Source: a virus. From it: a stretch of DNA of 30,817 nucleotides. The translations under genes and the position numbers were made by a program. The notes under the pieces were generated by a model. It did not search any database and was not told the DNA's origin. It worked only from the letters and a program-made list of their open reading frames with translations. Shown one piece after another: positions 17,040 to 23,963 of this stretch (position 1 is its first letter; each line of letters begins with the position of its first letter). Location of the stretch: positions 1 to 30,817 of the IMG/VR virus record IMGVR_UViG_3300007276_000187. The stretch is one strand, 5' to 3'.

Positions 17040-17108
17040 CAAAATCATTTTTATTTCGTAATAATGATTTTGAGATTGAATTATACAAAGTTTTTGAGAT
17101 CCTGTATA
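17040..17108 (-). promoter_or_regulatory. Leftward sigma70-like promoter and 5' leader hairpin
   Basis: On the - strand TATACA (17103-17108), a 17-base spacer and TATAAT (17080-17085) give a plausible sigma70 promoter, with the start predicted near 17073. Immediately at that start CAAAATCATT and AATGATTTTG (17040-17049 and 17063-17072) form a perfect 10-bp inverted repeat with a 13-base loop. The transcript would therefore begin with a stable hairpin and continue to the GGAGAC ribosome site of the 16452-17006 gene. Confidence 0.6.
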
Positions 17109-17166
17109 CGATTATTCTTAATAGATTTAATATTATCTCAAAAAATTGTCTTATAAATAGTCGTTT

Positions 17167-17202
17167 CTTAGATCAAAAAGATATAATCCTTAGATCAAAA
17201 AG
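17167..17202. repeat. 14-bp direct repeat in the divergent control region
   Basis: CTTAGATCAAAAAG occurs at 17167-17180 and again at 17189-17202, starts 22 bp apart, about two helical turns. The second copy runs into the AAAAAGTTAT block of the rightward promoter. Position between divergent operons and helical phasing suggest an operator. Confidence 0.6.
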
Positions 17203-17235
17203 TTATTTCCATTTCTTAATTAATTAATTTATAAT
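17197..17235 (+). promoter_or_regulatory. Rightward promoter E of the AAAAAGTTAT family
   Basis: AAAAAGTTAT (17197-17206) lies exactly 33 bp, start to start, before TATAAT (17230-17235), the same geometry as at 22281, 25392, 28255 and 29590. It would drive the small genes from 17326 and the primase-helicase. Confidence 0.65.
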
Positions 17236-17325
17236 GATATTCTAGACAAAATAAAAATATTAAATTTATTACGTCTTGAGTATTGAAGTCAAATTAACTG
17301 TACGTTTACAACAGGAGTTAGTATA

Positions 17326-17484
17326 ATGGAACCCACAACTGTAGCAGACTTAAGCCTAATAGCTTTACTGGGCTTGTTGTGTATCTTGGCAAGTGTTAGA
17401 CTTAGACGATCTTCTAAGTCTAAGACTGAAAGACGTAAAGCAGCAAAAGCATTAAAAACAAAACTAAACAATAACTTTAAATAG
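17326..17484 (+). CDS. Small membrane protein (52 residues)
   Basis: The ATG at 17326 has GGAG (17314-17317) eight bases upstream. The product has one hydrophobic helix at about residues 8-24 (L-S-L-I-A-L-L-G-L-L-C-I-L), then a very basic soluble tail (Arg/Lys-rich, residues 25-52), so the tail is predicted to be cytoplasmic. It is the first gene after the rightward control region, and the next gene starts 11 bases beyond its stop. Small single-helix proteins at this position in phages often interfere with host membrane functions, but no family is recognised and the role is open. Confidence 0.75.
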   Translation: MEPTTVADLSLIALLGLLCILASVRLRRSSKSKTERRKAAKALKTKLNNNFK

Positions 17485-17495
17485 AGACTAAGAAA

Positions 17496-17891
17496 ATGAA
17501 CAAATTAAATTCGGTAGTAACGTTACAACAAATCCAAAGCGGTGTTAAGTTTTACAAGTGTAAGTTCTATGGTTCTGCAAAGAATACTTATACTTACAAA
17601 AGTTGTTTGGACCTTGAAGCTGGCGACTCTGTTATCGTTGAGACTCAAGGTCGTGAACCTGGCTATAAGGTTGTTGAAGTAATGAGTGAAGTGGATGGCG
17701 GTGATGTGCCTATCGGTACAGACGTATCGTTCACTCACTATGTTTGGATTGTTGACAAAGTAGACGAAGAACAGTACCATACTAATGTCAGAGCCGAACG
17801 TTCAGTGATCAACAAATTGAAGCTTAAGAATGCAGAAGTTCAGTATGCTGCTGACGTTGAACACATCTCAGAATCTAAGTGGGGTATCTAA
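17496..17891 (+). CDS. Unknown 131-residue beta-rich protein
   Basis: The ATG at 17496 follows an AGAGAC site. Residues 18-65 alternate charged and hydrophobic residues (F-Y-K-C-K-F-Y, then L-E-A-G-D-S-V-I-V-E-T), and a G-Y-K-V-V-E-V strand follows. The pattern L-x-x-G-D-x-V-x-V followed by a strand suggests a small beta-barrel, as in several short early phage proteins. The C-terminal third is helical and charged. The stop overlaps the next start (TAATG). No family recognised; probably an early host-takeover or accessory protein by position. Confidence 0.7.
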   Translation: MNKLNSVVTLQQIQSGVKFYKCKFYGSAKNTYTYKSCLDLEAGDSVIVETQGREPGYKVVEVMSEVDGGDVPIGTDVSFTHYVWIVDKVDEEQYHTNVRAERSVINKLKLKNAEVQYAADVEHISESKWGI

Positions 17892-18112
17892 TGTTCATTA
17901 ATTGTGTAGCTGTTATCGTGCTTGGTTTTGGATACCTGGCTCATGAGAAGTTGTTAGGATTCCTAAGTGCTTCTAGTATAATGGATGCAGCCACTAACTA
18001 TACAGGTCTATACAGTGTAGGCTTGTTAGGTATAACTATTACGGCTGTAATTGTTATTCAAATATCCATCGAGATTGACTATAGAAGGACACATAAAAAT
18101 GTTACTAAGTGA
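17891..18112 (+). CDS. Small membrane protein with two hydrophobic helices
   Basis: The ATG at 17891 (73 residues) overlaps the previous stop as TAATG; an upstream GTG at 17879 adds three residues and is not needed. Hydrophobic helices run at about 3-18 and 42-61, linked by a soluble loop, and the end is basic (Y-R-R-T-H-K). This is a holin-like or membrane-modulator topology, but the gene is far from the lysozyme and sits in an early-type cluster, so lysis is not favoured. Confidence 0.7.
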   Translation: MFINCVAVIVLGFGYLAHEKLLGFLSASSIMDAATNYTGLYSVGLLGITITAVIVIQISIEIDYRRTHKNVTK

Positions 18113-18389
18113 TTTGTTAGACCGTTGTATCGAGCACCACGTTGAAGAGTTCGCTAAAGACCCAGATATTATTCGTATCAACCCTGAAGATTTCGACAGT
18201 CTTGTAGGAAATAAGTATTTTACCGAAGCCGTTCCTAACAGTCCACCGTTCTACAAAGGTGTTGCACTGATGACATCTTACCAAGTACCTTCGGCTAAAC
18301 ACGTTGATTTAGACAATCCACCAGGAGTTAAACATGCATCAAAGAGTAGTGAGGGCGAAGCGGAAGCTAATAGCCCGACCTCTGCTTGA
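18099..18389 (+). CDS. Unknown 96-residue acidic protein
   Basis: I choose the ATG at 18099, with AAGGA at 18085-18089 upstream; an earlier TTG at 18051 lies inside the previous gene without a ribosome site. The gene still overlaps the preceding one by 14 bases. The N-terminal 50 residues are helical and acidic (L-L-S-D-L-L-D-R-C, then D-P-D-I-I-R). The C-terminal part is a low-complexity Ser/Glu/Pro tail that overlaps the next gene in another frame, so its sequence is constrained by both. No family recognised. Confidence 0.65.
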   Translation: MLLSDLLDRCIEHHVEEFAKDPDIIRINPEDFDSLVGNKYFTEAVPNSPPFYKGVALMTSYQVPSAKHVDLDNPPGVKHASKSSEGEAEANSPTSA

Positions 18390-18654
18390 GACCCTGACAG
18401 AGGCCGCCTTGTTAGGTGTGCCTCTGGCCAGACTCATTAGAGATTACGACTTGGATATAACAGGACCTGGACTAGCACCTTTAGTTCGCTACTGTTCATC
18501 CTTGAAGCTGCCAGGAAATGATGACGAAACTATTACAGATAGTTTGTTCCCATCCTGGATATCAAACAATAACAAAGTGCAAGTAATGCCTGCAGGTTGG
18601 TACTACGTCGGACACTTTCCTTTAGGTAATTGGCACAAAGATGAAGACGATTGA
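18334..18654 (+). CDS. Unknown 106-residue protein preceding the primase-helicase
   Basis: The ATG at 18334 has GGAG (18324-18327) six bases upstream. The gene overlaps its neighbours on both sides (56 bases and 14 bases). The first 45 residues are basic and helical, with an A-L-L-G-V-P-L-A-R-L-I-R-D-Y segment that could be a helix-turn-helix-like DNA contact. The end contains W-Y-Y-V-G-H-F and an acidic H-K-D-E-D-D tail. Coupling to the primase-helicase gene suggests a replication accessory role; this is inference from position only. Confidence 0.65.
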   Translation: MHQRVVRAKRKLIARPLLETLTEAALLGVPLARLIRDYDLDITGPGLAPLVRYCSSLKLPGNDDETITDSLFPSWISNNNKVQVMPAGWYYVGHFPLGNWHKDEDD

Positions 18655-20884
18655 ACCTTTTGTTAATTTAGGCTGGTATACAGTACCTTTGCTAGGAGAG
18701 TTAAAGCGAGATGTTACTGGTAAGAAGACACTACCGTCATTTTCTAAGGATTGGAACAATGTCTATTTGAATAAACGCAATGATGTAAGCACCCCGTTAG
18801 GTGGTACATTAACTGGAGTTTGTTCTGGCATCATAGCTATTGACTGTGACGACACCGCAACATATAAGATGTTTAAAGCACTAGACCCTGATTACAAGTT
18901 TCATTTTGTCAGCACAGGTAAGAAGAATCCTTTAGGTGAAGATATCGAAGCTGGTACCATTATCTATAAGTATACTCCTGAACTATGTGATGGTTATAAG
19001 ATTCACACTTCCAGCCTACAATTAGATTTCTATAGTAACGGAGGCTTTGTTTACCTTCCTACAGAGGCTAATAGTACTAAGGCGCATTTCGAACTGTGTG
19101 AACTTAAAGAAGCTCCTCTCACTGTTAAGAACCTGCTTATATCGTTAGTACCTGTTAAGGCTACTGTCGGTGAAGCTGCATTGACTGACAGAGTCTGGAA
19201 GCACAACCTACACCATCAAGTACAAAACTTTGTTAACAGTAAGAAGCTGTCACCTGGTCTGTTTAAGATCATCACACCGAAAGACTTTAGAGATCTGCCT
19301 GCGTTTGCAGCAAAGCGATACCTTAGTCCTAGCGAAGTACCAGACGGTAGAGGTAGTGAGTACCTATCTAAGATCTCTAGTATCTTAGGTGCTGATTGTA
19401 GTATTGATGAAGGTCTGTACTTAGAAGCTATTCACTTAGTTAATGAGTTGTTTGACCAGCCTATGAAAGCTAATAGGTTACAGTCTACTATCATAGAGCC
19501 TATGGTGGAAGGCGGTGCTTCTATTGATGGCAAGATCATCTGGGACTACGATGAGAATTGGCAAGACGACAAGTTACAGGTACTAACCAAACGTGGTACT
19601 GTCTTAGACTGCTTCTATGATGACGAACGTATGCAATATGCAGCAGTCAACGTAGAATCTGAGAAGACTTACACTTTTGGTAAAGACGTAGAGCTTGTCT
19701 CTCACCTTGATGCTATTAGTGTCGAAGCCATACCCAAGAAAGAGTTTAAGTCAAGGCTTCCACTCATTCAAACTGTTAGCACACCAACAAAGAAGTTTGG
19801 CTTCCATTCAGACCATGAGAGTCTCATCTTCAATAGCTTTAGTCTGTCAGTACCTCTATCAATCTTTAGAGAGCCTGAGGCCTATAAGCTCAAGTACAAG
19901 AAGCCTACCTTGACGTTAGAGTACTTAAAGACCTTGGTACCTGATACGTTCATGCGTAATTATCTTATAGGATTCATGAGACGTAAGTTTGACTTGTTTG
20001 AGTACAGTCCTACTGTGTTATACTTCTTAGGTGTTCCTGGAGCAGGTAAAGATTTGTTTGTGTCTATCTTAGAACTGTTTATTGGACCTTCTGGTGTTGC
20101 TAGACCGTCTACAAAAGAGTTCTTAGATGTCTATAATGGTTGGTTGCTCGATAAGTATATTGTCCAGTTGGATGAGTATGGTAATCAGTTAGTTAAATTT
20201 GACGACAAAGAGAACGCACTAGGTAAGATTAAAGCCTATACTGGTAAGAGTGAGTTCCAGGTACGACTCATGAGAACAGACGGTTATAACTCTGCACACA
20301 GTGCTACGTTCGTGGCCACAGCTAACAAGAACCCTTTGTTCATTGAAGGTGATGATAGACGTATGTCGTTGTTTGATTGTCCTAATAAACTGGAAGATCA
20401 GGCTTGGGTTAGAGAAGCAGGTGGTATGAGCCAAGTGCATGATACTATCATAAGTGAGATTAATGACTTTGCGTATTATTTGTCTACAGAGATTAATAAC
20501 TTACCTAAAGATTCATTCATGTCACCGCCTTGTACACATGATAAGAAAGCTCTTATAGCTAGTAAACTAAGTGCAGGTCCTAAGCTTGCTTACTTCTTTA
20601 GTAATCAGATGTTTATTGAAGTTGAGAGTCTGGCTAAGATGCATGATGTAGAGCATGTGTTAGAGGGTTGGGGTGAAGGTCGTGTTTATAGTAATAATCT
20701 ATTCGACCTATACTATGAGATGACTGAAGGCCAAGGTGTGCCTCGTGGTCTTGCCATAGCAATGAACGCGTTCTCTAAGGTGCCTACAACATACAAACAG
20801 GCCAAGTCTTACTACTACGCAATACCAAACTTGAGATATCACATACAAGAAGGAAATGAATTTGAGGCCACAGATGAAGTCTAA
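18641..20884 (+). CDS. Primase-polymerase fused to SF3 (D5-like) helicase
   Basis: A 747-residue replication protein. Residues 1-170 resemble the bifunctional primase-polymerase (Prim-Pol) domain: a G-W-Y-T-V-P-L start, K-K-T-L-P with W38, and the metal-binding D68-C-D70 in A-I-D-C-D-D, followed by an S-T-G-K motif near 92. The C-terminal half is a superfamily 3 helicase: Walker A G-V-P-G-A-G-K-D at about 463-470, Walker B Q-L-D-E-Y near 508-512, sensor T-A-N-K-N near 560 and an arginine-finger D-D-R-R segment near 572. It would both prime and unwind DNA for the family A polymerase, replacing the T7 gp4 type of enzyme. SF3 helicases usually load at origins with repeated sites, of interest for the repeats near 29400. 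Confidence 0.88.
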   Translation: MKTIEPFVNLGWYTVPLLGELKRDVTGKKTLPSFSKDWNNVYLNKRNDVSTPLGGTLTGVCSGIIAIDCDDTATYKMFKALDPDYKFHFVSTGKKNPLGEDIEAGTIIYKYTPELCDGYKIHTSSLQLDFYSNGGFVYLPTEANSTKAHFELCELKEAPLTVKNLLISLVPVKATVGEAALTDRVWKHNLHHQVQNFVNSKKLSPGLFKIITPKDFRDLPAFAAKRYLSPSEVPDGRGSEYLSKISSILGADCSIDEGLYLEAIHLVNELFDQPMKANRLQSTIIEPMVEGGASIDGKIIWDYDENWQDDKLQVLTKRGTVLDCFYDDERMQYAAVNVESEKTYTFGKDVELVSHLDAISVEAIPKKEFKSRLPLIQTVSTPTKKFGFHSDHESLIFNSFSLSVPLSIFREPEAYKLKYKKPTLTLEYLKTLVPDTFMRNYLIGFMRRKFDLFEYSPTVLYFLGVPGAGKDLFVSILELFIGPSGVARPSTKEFLDVYNGWLLDKYIVQLDEYGNQLVKFDDKENALGKIKAYTGKSEFQVRLMRTDGYNSAHSATFVATANKNPLFIEGDDRRMSLFDCPNKLEDQAWVREAGGMSQVHDTIISEINDFAYYLSTEINNLPKDSFMSPPCTHDKKALIASKLSAGPKLAYFFSNQMFIEVESLAKMHDVEHVLEGWGEGRVYSNNLFDLYYEMTEGQGVPRGLAIAMNAFSKVPTTYKQAKSYYYAIPNLRYHIQEGNEFEATDEV

Positions 20885-21044
20885 TAAATTAGTTGCACAA
20901 GCTTGGAAGGCAGTTCGCCTCGTTGCAGGAGTGCTGTTGTATATAGCATTATTCGCTGTCTTGTCAACCGCAGTAGTCTACAATGTAAAACACGTAAAGA
21001 CTGCACCACAATTTAAAACTTACACCAAATATAGAACTTGTTAA
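20874..21044 (+). CDS. Small single-helix membrane protein
   Basis: I choose the ATG at 20874 (56 residues): GAGG (20864-20867) lies six bases upstream, while the earlier in-frame ATG at 20856 has its purine tract too close. The gene overlaps the helicase end by 11 bases. Residues about 18-37 form a hydrophobic helix (V-A-G-V-L-L-Y-I-A-L-F-A-V-L), flanked by Lys/Arg-rich ends. It is unlike spanins, since no lipobox or long periplasmic helix is visible. Function unknown. Confidence 0.65.
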   Translation: MKSNKLVAQAWKAVRLVAGVLLYIALFAVLSTAVVYNVKHVKTAPQFKTYTKYRTC

Positions 21045-21056
21045 TCGGAGAGCGTA

Positions 21057-21788
21057 ATGAAACACGAATTATCAGTAGCAAAACGAACAGTGCAAATGTT
21101 GCAACGTCAAGAAACCTTACAATGTCACTTAGACCCTAATTGGGTTGAAGCCGACAATGATCATATATTAGCTGCAGTCATTGAACTTGGTGAGATGTGT
21201 GATTGGCTTGGCTATAAGTGGTGGAAGCACGTAGAATTTAATGTTACTTCCTATGAACAGGCTCAATTAGAGTTGGTTGATGTATGGCATTTCGTAATGA
21301 ATAAGGCCTTAACTCATACAAGTCCTGAGGCTTATATAGACTTCGGTATTGGCATGCAGAAAGCCTTTGAAGCATTGGATGATCCAAACTGTGAACGTGT
21401 AGATATTCTGTTCAACAAAGAACACAGAGCTGAGTACACTAGCCTGGTTAAGCACTGTATGACGCTATTGTTGTCAGGTACTGTAGACTTATATATCTTG
21501 GCTTGTCTAAGTGTTAACATCGGACTAGACTTTGATACTCTGTACGGTAAGTACATGGCTAAGAGTACTCTCAATCTGTTTCGTTGGAATAATGGCTATG
21601 GTAACGGCACTTATGGAAAGATATGGTACAGTGTTTACAGTACATACACTCTTGAAGATAACGAAGTAATGCTAGCAATCATAGCCGCTAAGGAGTTCGA
21701 CAGTTATGAAGAGTTATATACATTGTTAGGAGTTGCATATGCCCATGATGAAACTATGAGACAAATTCAGGAAGAAGTGCGAATATAG
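21057..21788 (+). CDS. dUTPase/dCTPase of the dimeric all-alpha NTP-pyrophosphatase family
   Basis: A 243-residue enzyme of the dUTPase_2 type. Metal ligands are the E-L-G-E of A-V-I-E-L-G-E (E43, E46) and the E-x-x-D of L-E-L-V-D (E72, D75). A later F-R-W-N-N-G-Y-G-N-G-T-Y-G-K-I-W stretch near 178-193 matches the substrate loop of dimeric dUTPases. The E-L-V-D-V-W-H-F-V-M-N segment closely resembles T4 gp56 (ELVDIFHFVLN), which hydrolyses both dCTP and dUTP. Start: GGAG at 21045-21048 before the ATG at 21057. With the Asp177 dCMP-modifying enzyme, removal of dCTP would be the logical job. Sequence alone cannot separate dCTPase from dUTPase. Confidence 0.85.
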   Translation: MKHELSVAKRTVQMLQRQETLQCHLDPNWVEADNDHILAAVIELGEMCDWLGYKWWKHVEFNVTSYEQAQLELVDVWHFVMNKALTHTSPEAYIDFGIGMQKAFEALDDPNCERVDILFNKEHRAEYTSLVKHCMTLLLSGTVDLYILACLSVNIGLDFDTLYGKYMAKSTLNLFRWNNGYGNGTYGKIWYSVYSTYTLEDNEVMLAIIAAKEFDSYEELYTLLGVAYAHDETMRQIQEEVRI

Positions 21789-21811
21789 GATTGTTAAGTT
21801 ACAAGTAATAA

Positions 21812-21846
21812 AAAGCCCGCAAGTCTTAAGAAGTGCGGGCTTTCTT
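21812..21846. terminator. Bidirectional terminator
   Basis: AAAGCCCGC (21812-21820) pairs with GCGGGCTTT (21835-21843) around a 14-base loop, followed by CTT on the + strand and by TTTATT on the - strand. It lies between converging genes ending at 21788 and 21858. Confidence 0.8.
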
Positions 21847-21857
21847 AACTCTAAAGA

Positions 21858-22166
21858 TTACCATATATCTAGGTTGTCTAAGTCTCCTGTTAATTCTAAC
21901 TTGCGGACTAAATAGTTATAACCACACAACCCGTTAGATTTAGCTCGGCTGATAGATGCTTGTTCTGCTGTGACTGATCGCACTACGACACTTACTGTAC
22001 TTCCATTAGTCCATCTGTATTTGTACGGTTCATTTAGTTTTAGTCTGCTAGGTACTACAGAAGACTTAGGGTATGTTTTAACAACTGTAAGATTATCTCT
22101 TACGTATTTACCAGTCTCTAGACTCTTTACACTAAGATGAAACTTTAGTTCAAACTCTAAACGCAT
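21858..22166 (-). CDS. Unknown 102-residue protein
   Basis: The ATG at 22166 has GAGAG seven bases upstream on the - strand; an earlier in-frame start at 22232 would add a hydrophobic segment encoded by AT-rich promoter DNA and is rejected. The product is beta-rich: an N-terminal R-L-E-F-E-L-K-F-H-L-S strand, central Y-K-Y-R-W-T-N-G and T-V-S-V-V-V-R strands, and an acidic end. It is the only leftward gene within the rightward half, isolated between a bidirectional terminator and a promoter region, like a separately acquired single-gene unit. A TATAAT at 22216-22221 (- strand) could be its -10 box. No family recognised. Confidence 0.65.
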   Translation of the reverse strand: MRLEFELKFHLSVKSLETGKYVRDNLTVVKTYPKSSVVPSRLKLNEPYKYRWTNGSTVSVVVRSVTAEQASISRAKSNGLCGYNYLVRKLELTGDLDNLDIW

Positions 22167-22280
22167 GTTAAACTCTCTATTGGTTATCAGTAATAAAATA
22201 ATTATTATTTGTGTTATTATAAGATAAAACACTCATAATTTATAATATTAAAAAGTTATAAAAAATGTTATTTTTATTAT

Positions 22281-22319
22281 AAAAAGTTATTTTAAAAATA
22301 TAGATAATAATGTTATAAT
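22281..22319 (+). promoter_or_regulatory. Promoter A of the AAAAAGTTAT family
   Basis: AAAAAGTTAT (22281-22290) and TATAAT (22314-22319) have the 33-bp start-to-start spacing of the family. A second AAAAAGTTAT-like block lies about 30 bp further upstream. The leader ends with AGTAAATCAATATCAACTAA and an AAGAG ribosome site, resembling the leaders at 27620 and 28330. It drives the operon 22391-25165. Confidence 0.7.
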
Positions 22320-22390
22320 GAATTTCATTAATAAATTATTTATTGCTGACTATCAACAAGTAAATCAATATCAACTAAGAGTTCATAATA

Positions 22391-22633
22391 ATGAATAGAA
22401 AACCAAGTGCTAGTGAAATAGTGTTGAAGAGCTATACTGTAGACTTACAAACTAAAACTTCTATCTTTGTGTCCTTGCATAATGGTGTGGAATATACCAC
22501 TGTGTATGACGAACAGGATGAACCTGTTAATGCAACTGCTGAAGGCTCCATTGAAAGAGAGATAGAGCAGCATATCATGGATCTTATCGGTGACTACTGC
22601 CTAGGTGGTATGGCTATTGGATATGACCTATGA
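22391..22633 (+). CDS. Unknown 80-residue protein, first of a coupled operon
   Basis: The ATG at 22391 follows the shared leader. The sequence suggests a small alpha/beta protein: a V-D-L-Q-T-K-T-S-I-F-V strand, an acidic turn (Y-D-E-Q-D-E-P), then a helix (I-E-R-E-I-E-Q-H-I-M-D-L-I) and a Gly-rich end. The stop overlaps the next start (ATGA), as at most junctions to 25165, showing tight translational coupling. No family recognised. Confidence 0.7.
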   Translation: MNRKPSASEIVLKSYTVDLQTKTSIFVSLHNGVEYTTVYDEQDEPVNATAEGSIEREIEQHIMDLIGDYCLGGMAIGYDL

Positions 22634-22833
22634 GTAAGAACAAAGATTATTCAGAAGCGAAAAAGTTGTTACCTAAACTTAAGAAAGAGTTAGACAGGAT
22701 GCGAGCCGCTAAAGTTGAAGAGATAGACCTTGCTCCTACACTCTGTATGATCCATGTATGTAAGTTAACTATGCAAGATAGCAGTTATGCAGAGTTTCAA
22801 CTTGAACTTGGCTTGTACAACGACACAAAGTGA
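22630..22833 (+). CDS. Unknown 67-residue protein
   Basis: ATGA overlap with the previous gene sets the start. A basic amphipathic helix (K-K-L-L-P-K-L-K-K-E-L-D-R-M-R) is followed by a short beta region with two cysteines (C48 and C54 by rough count). Small size and strong coupling suggest a partner of an operon neighbour; no function recognised. Confidence 0.65.
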   Translation: MSKNKDYSEAKKLLPKLKKELDRMRAAKVEEIDLAPTLCMIHVCKLTMQDSSYAEFQLELGLYNDTK

Positions 22834-22838
22834 TTGAC

Positions 22839-23273
22839 ATGAACATAACATCAAACTTAAATCACATTAGACACCTAAATAAACTAAAAGAAGGTTTTTA
22901 TTCAGGTGTTTCCATAGTAAAACTAATAGAAGACTGTGAGGAAACTGAAATGGCTGGTGAATTGAAATTCTTAACTAAAGTATTGCGTTATAAGACCTTG
23001 TCTATTGAGAATAATTTAGAAGTGATACTGTACAACAAGGACGACATTCAGTCTACTGATGCTTTGGTGACTGTGTCTAATAAGTCGATTGGTACACTAC
23101 GTACTCAGTTGGCTTACAATGATTTAGCTTTGGTGTTGTGTTTTGATAACAGAGATCAGTTAACTGCTTCTCATGTTATGTATGATGCTGATGCAACTTA
23201 TGAACAGTTGAGTGCATATTGTCTTGAGCAAGGCACTAACCTAAGATTGCCATACAGGACTATCATATTATGA
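22839..23273 (+). CDS. Unknown 144-residue protein
   Basis: The ATG at 22839 is preferred; a GTG at 22830 overlapping the previous stop (GTGA) is a real alternative and adds three residues. The protein is mixed alpha/beta, with an N-terminal amphipathic helix region (I-R-H-L-N-K-L-K), a central strand set (L-E-V-I-L-Y-N and L-A-L-V-L-C-F-D), and no recognisable catalytic motif. The stop overlaps the next start (ATGA). Confidence 0.65.
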   Translation: MNITSNLNHIRHLNKLKEGFYSGVSIVKLIEDCEETEMAGELKFLTKVLRYKTLSIENNLEVILYNKDDIQSTDALVTVSNKSIGTLRTQLAYNDLALVLCFDNRDQLTASHVMYDADATYEQLSAYCLEQGTNLRLPYRTIIL

Positions 23274-23491
23274 TTGAGCTGCTTAATGTCACTTCTAGTC
23301 CTAACAGCAACCCTACTGTATGGTTTAAGGTTGCTGATGCTCGTTATGGTATTGTAGTGAAAAGAGGAGACGAGGTAGAACGTGTAGACCGTAACGGTAA
23401 ACCTTGTCGTAAACTAAGTGTTCCCTGGGAGCAACTTATTCCATTGGCTCGTAGAGTCGTTAAAGAAGATAGCTATCGGAAGATTAAATGA
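23270..23491 (+). CDS. Unknown 73-residue basic protein
   Basis: Start set by ATGA overlap. Short beta strands (V-W-F-K-V-A-D-A-R-Y-G-I-V-V-K) are followed by a charged turn and a basic helix (L-I-P-L-A-R-R-V-V-K). The basic charge could fit nucleic acid binding, but no motif proves this. It couples to the next gene by another ATGA overlap. Confidence 0.65.
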   Translation: MIELLNVTSSPNSNPTVWFKVADARYGIVVKRGDEVERVDRNGKPCRKLSVPWEQLIPLARRVVKEDSYRKIK

Positions 23492-23694
23492 ATTTAAGAG
23501 CGAGACAAGACTGTCTAAAAGCGTACAGTAGAAAACTTAAACGCAATCAAAGAGAAGAAGAGCTGCGACTTAAAGAAGCTGCTTTTAATGCCAAACTAAG
23601 TGTGTTAAAGAAGCTGATATTCATATCTTTTGTGGCACTGTTAGGTTACTGTGGGTATAAAGTTATTGTGTATATTAAGGCGTTAATACTATGA
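23488..23694 (+). CDS. Small coiled-coil membrane protein
   Basis: 68 residues. The N-terminal half is a highly charged helix (R-K-L-K-R-N-Q-R-E-E-E-L-R-L-K) suited to a coiled coil, and residues about 43-60 form one transmembrane helix (I-F-I-S-F-V-A-L-L-G-Y). It overlaps both neighbours by four bases. The next gene also encodes a membrane protein, so the pair may act together at the inner membrane. Confidence 0.7.
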   Translation: MNLRARQDCLKAYSRKLKRNQREEELRLKEAAFNAKLSVLKKLIFISFVALLGYCGYKVIVYIKALIL

Positions 23695-23963
23695 GAGAAA
23701 TACAGGAAACGTTGCTCATTATGCAAGACATGGTGTGCACTGCAGTAATTGAAGAACCCGCAGAGACAACAGAAGTAGTAGAACATGTTGAGTTCTTAGA
23801 TCGTCCTACAGAAGAGATACTAATAATTAGTCTCGCAGTCTTATGTGCGTTCTATGTACTAGTTAAGATGTTCTGTGGTTTTGTTATACACGGTATAGCA
23901 CTTATAATTGCCATATTTGAAGGCTACTCAAACATACGTAAACTAAAGAAGAAACTAAAATGA
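23691..23963 (+). CDS. Small membrane protein, probably two helices
   Basis: 90 residues. The first 40 are soluble and acidic, with a Thr/Glu/Val-rich stretch (E-E-P-A-E-T-T-E-V-V-E). Two close hydrophobic segments follow at about 43-58 and 60-77, then a basic tail (R-K-L-K-K-K-L-K). Coupled by ATGA to the preceding membrane gene and to the DUF4116-like repeat gene downstream, which suggests that the solenoid protein could be recruited to the membrane. This last point is inference. Confidence 0.7.
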   Translation: MREIQETLLIMQDMVCTAVIEEPAETTEVVEHVEFLDRPTEEILIISLAVLCAFYVLVKMFCGFVIHGIALIIAIFEGYSNIRKLKKKLK

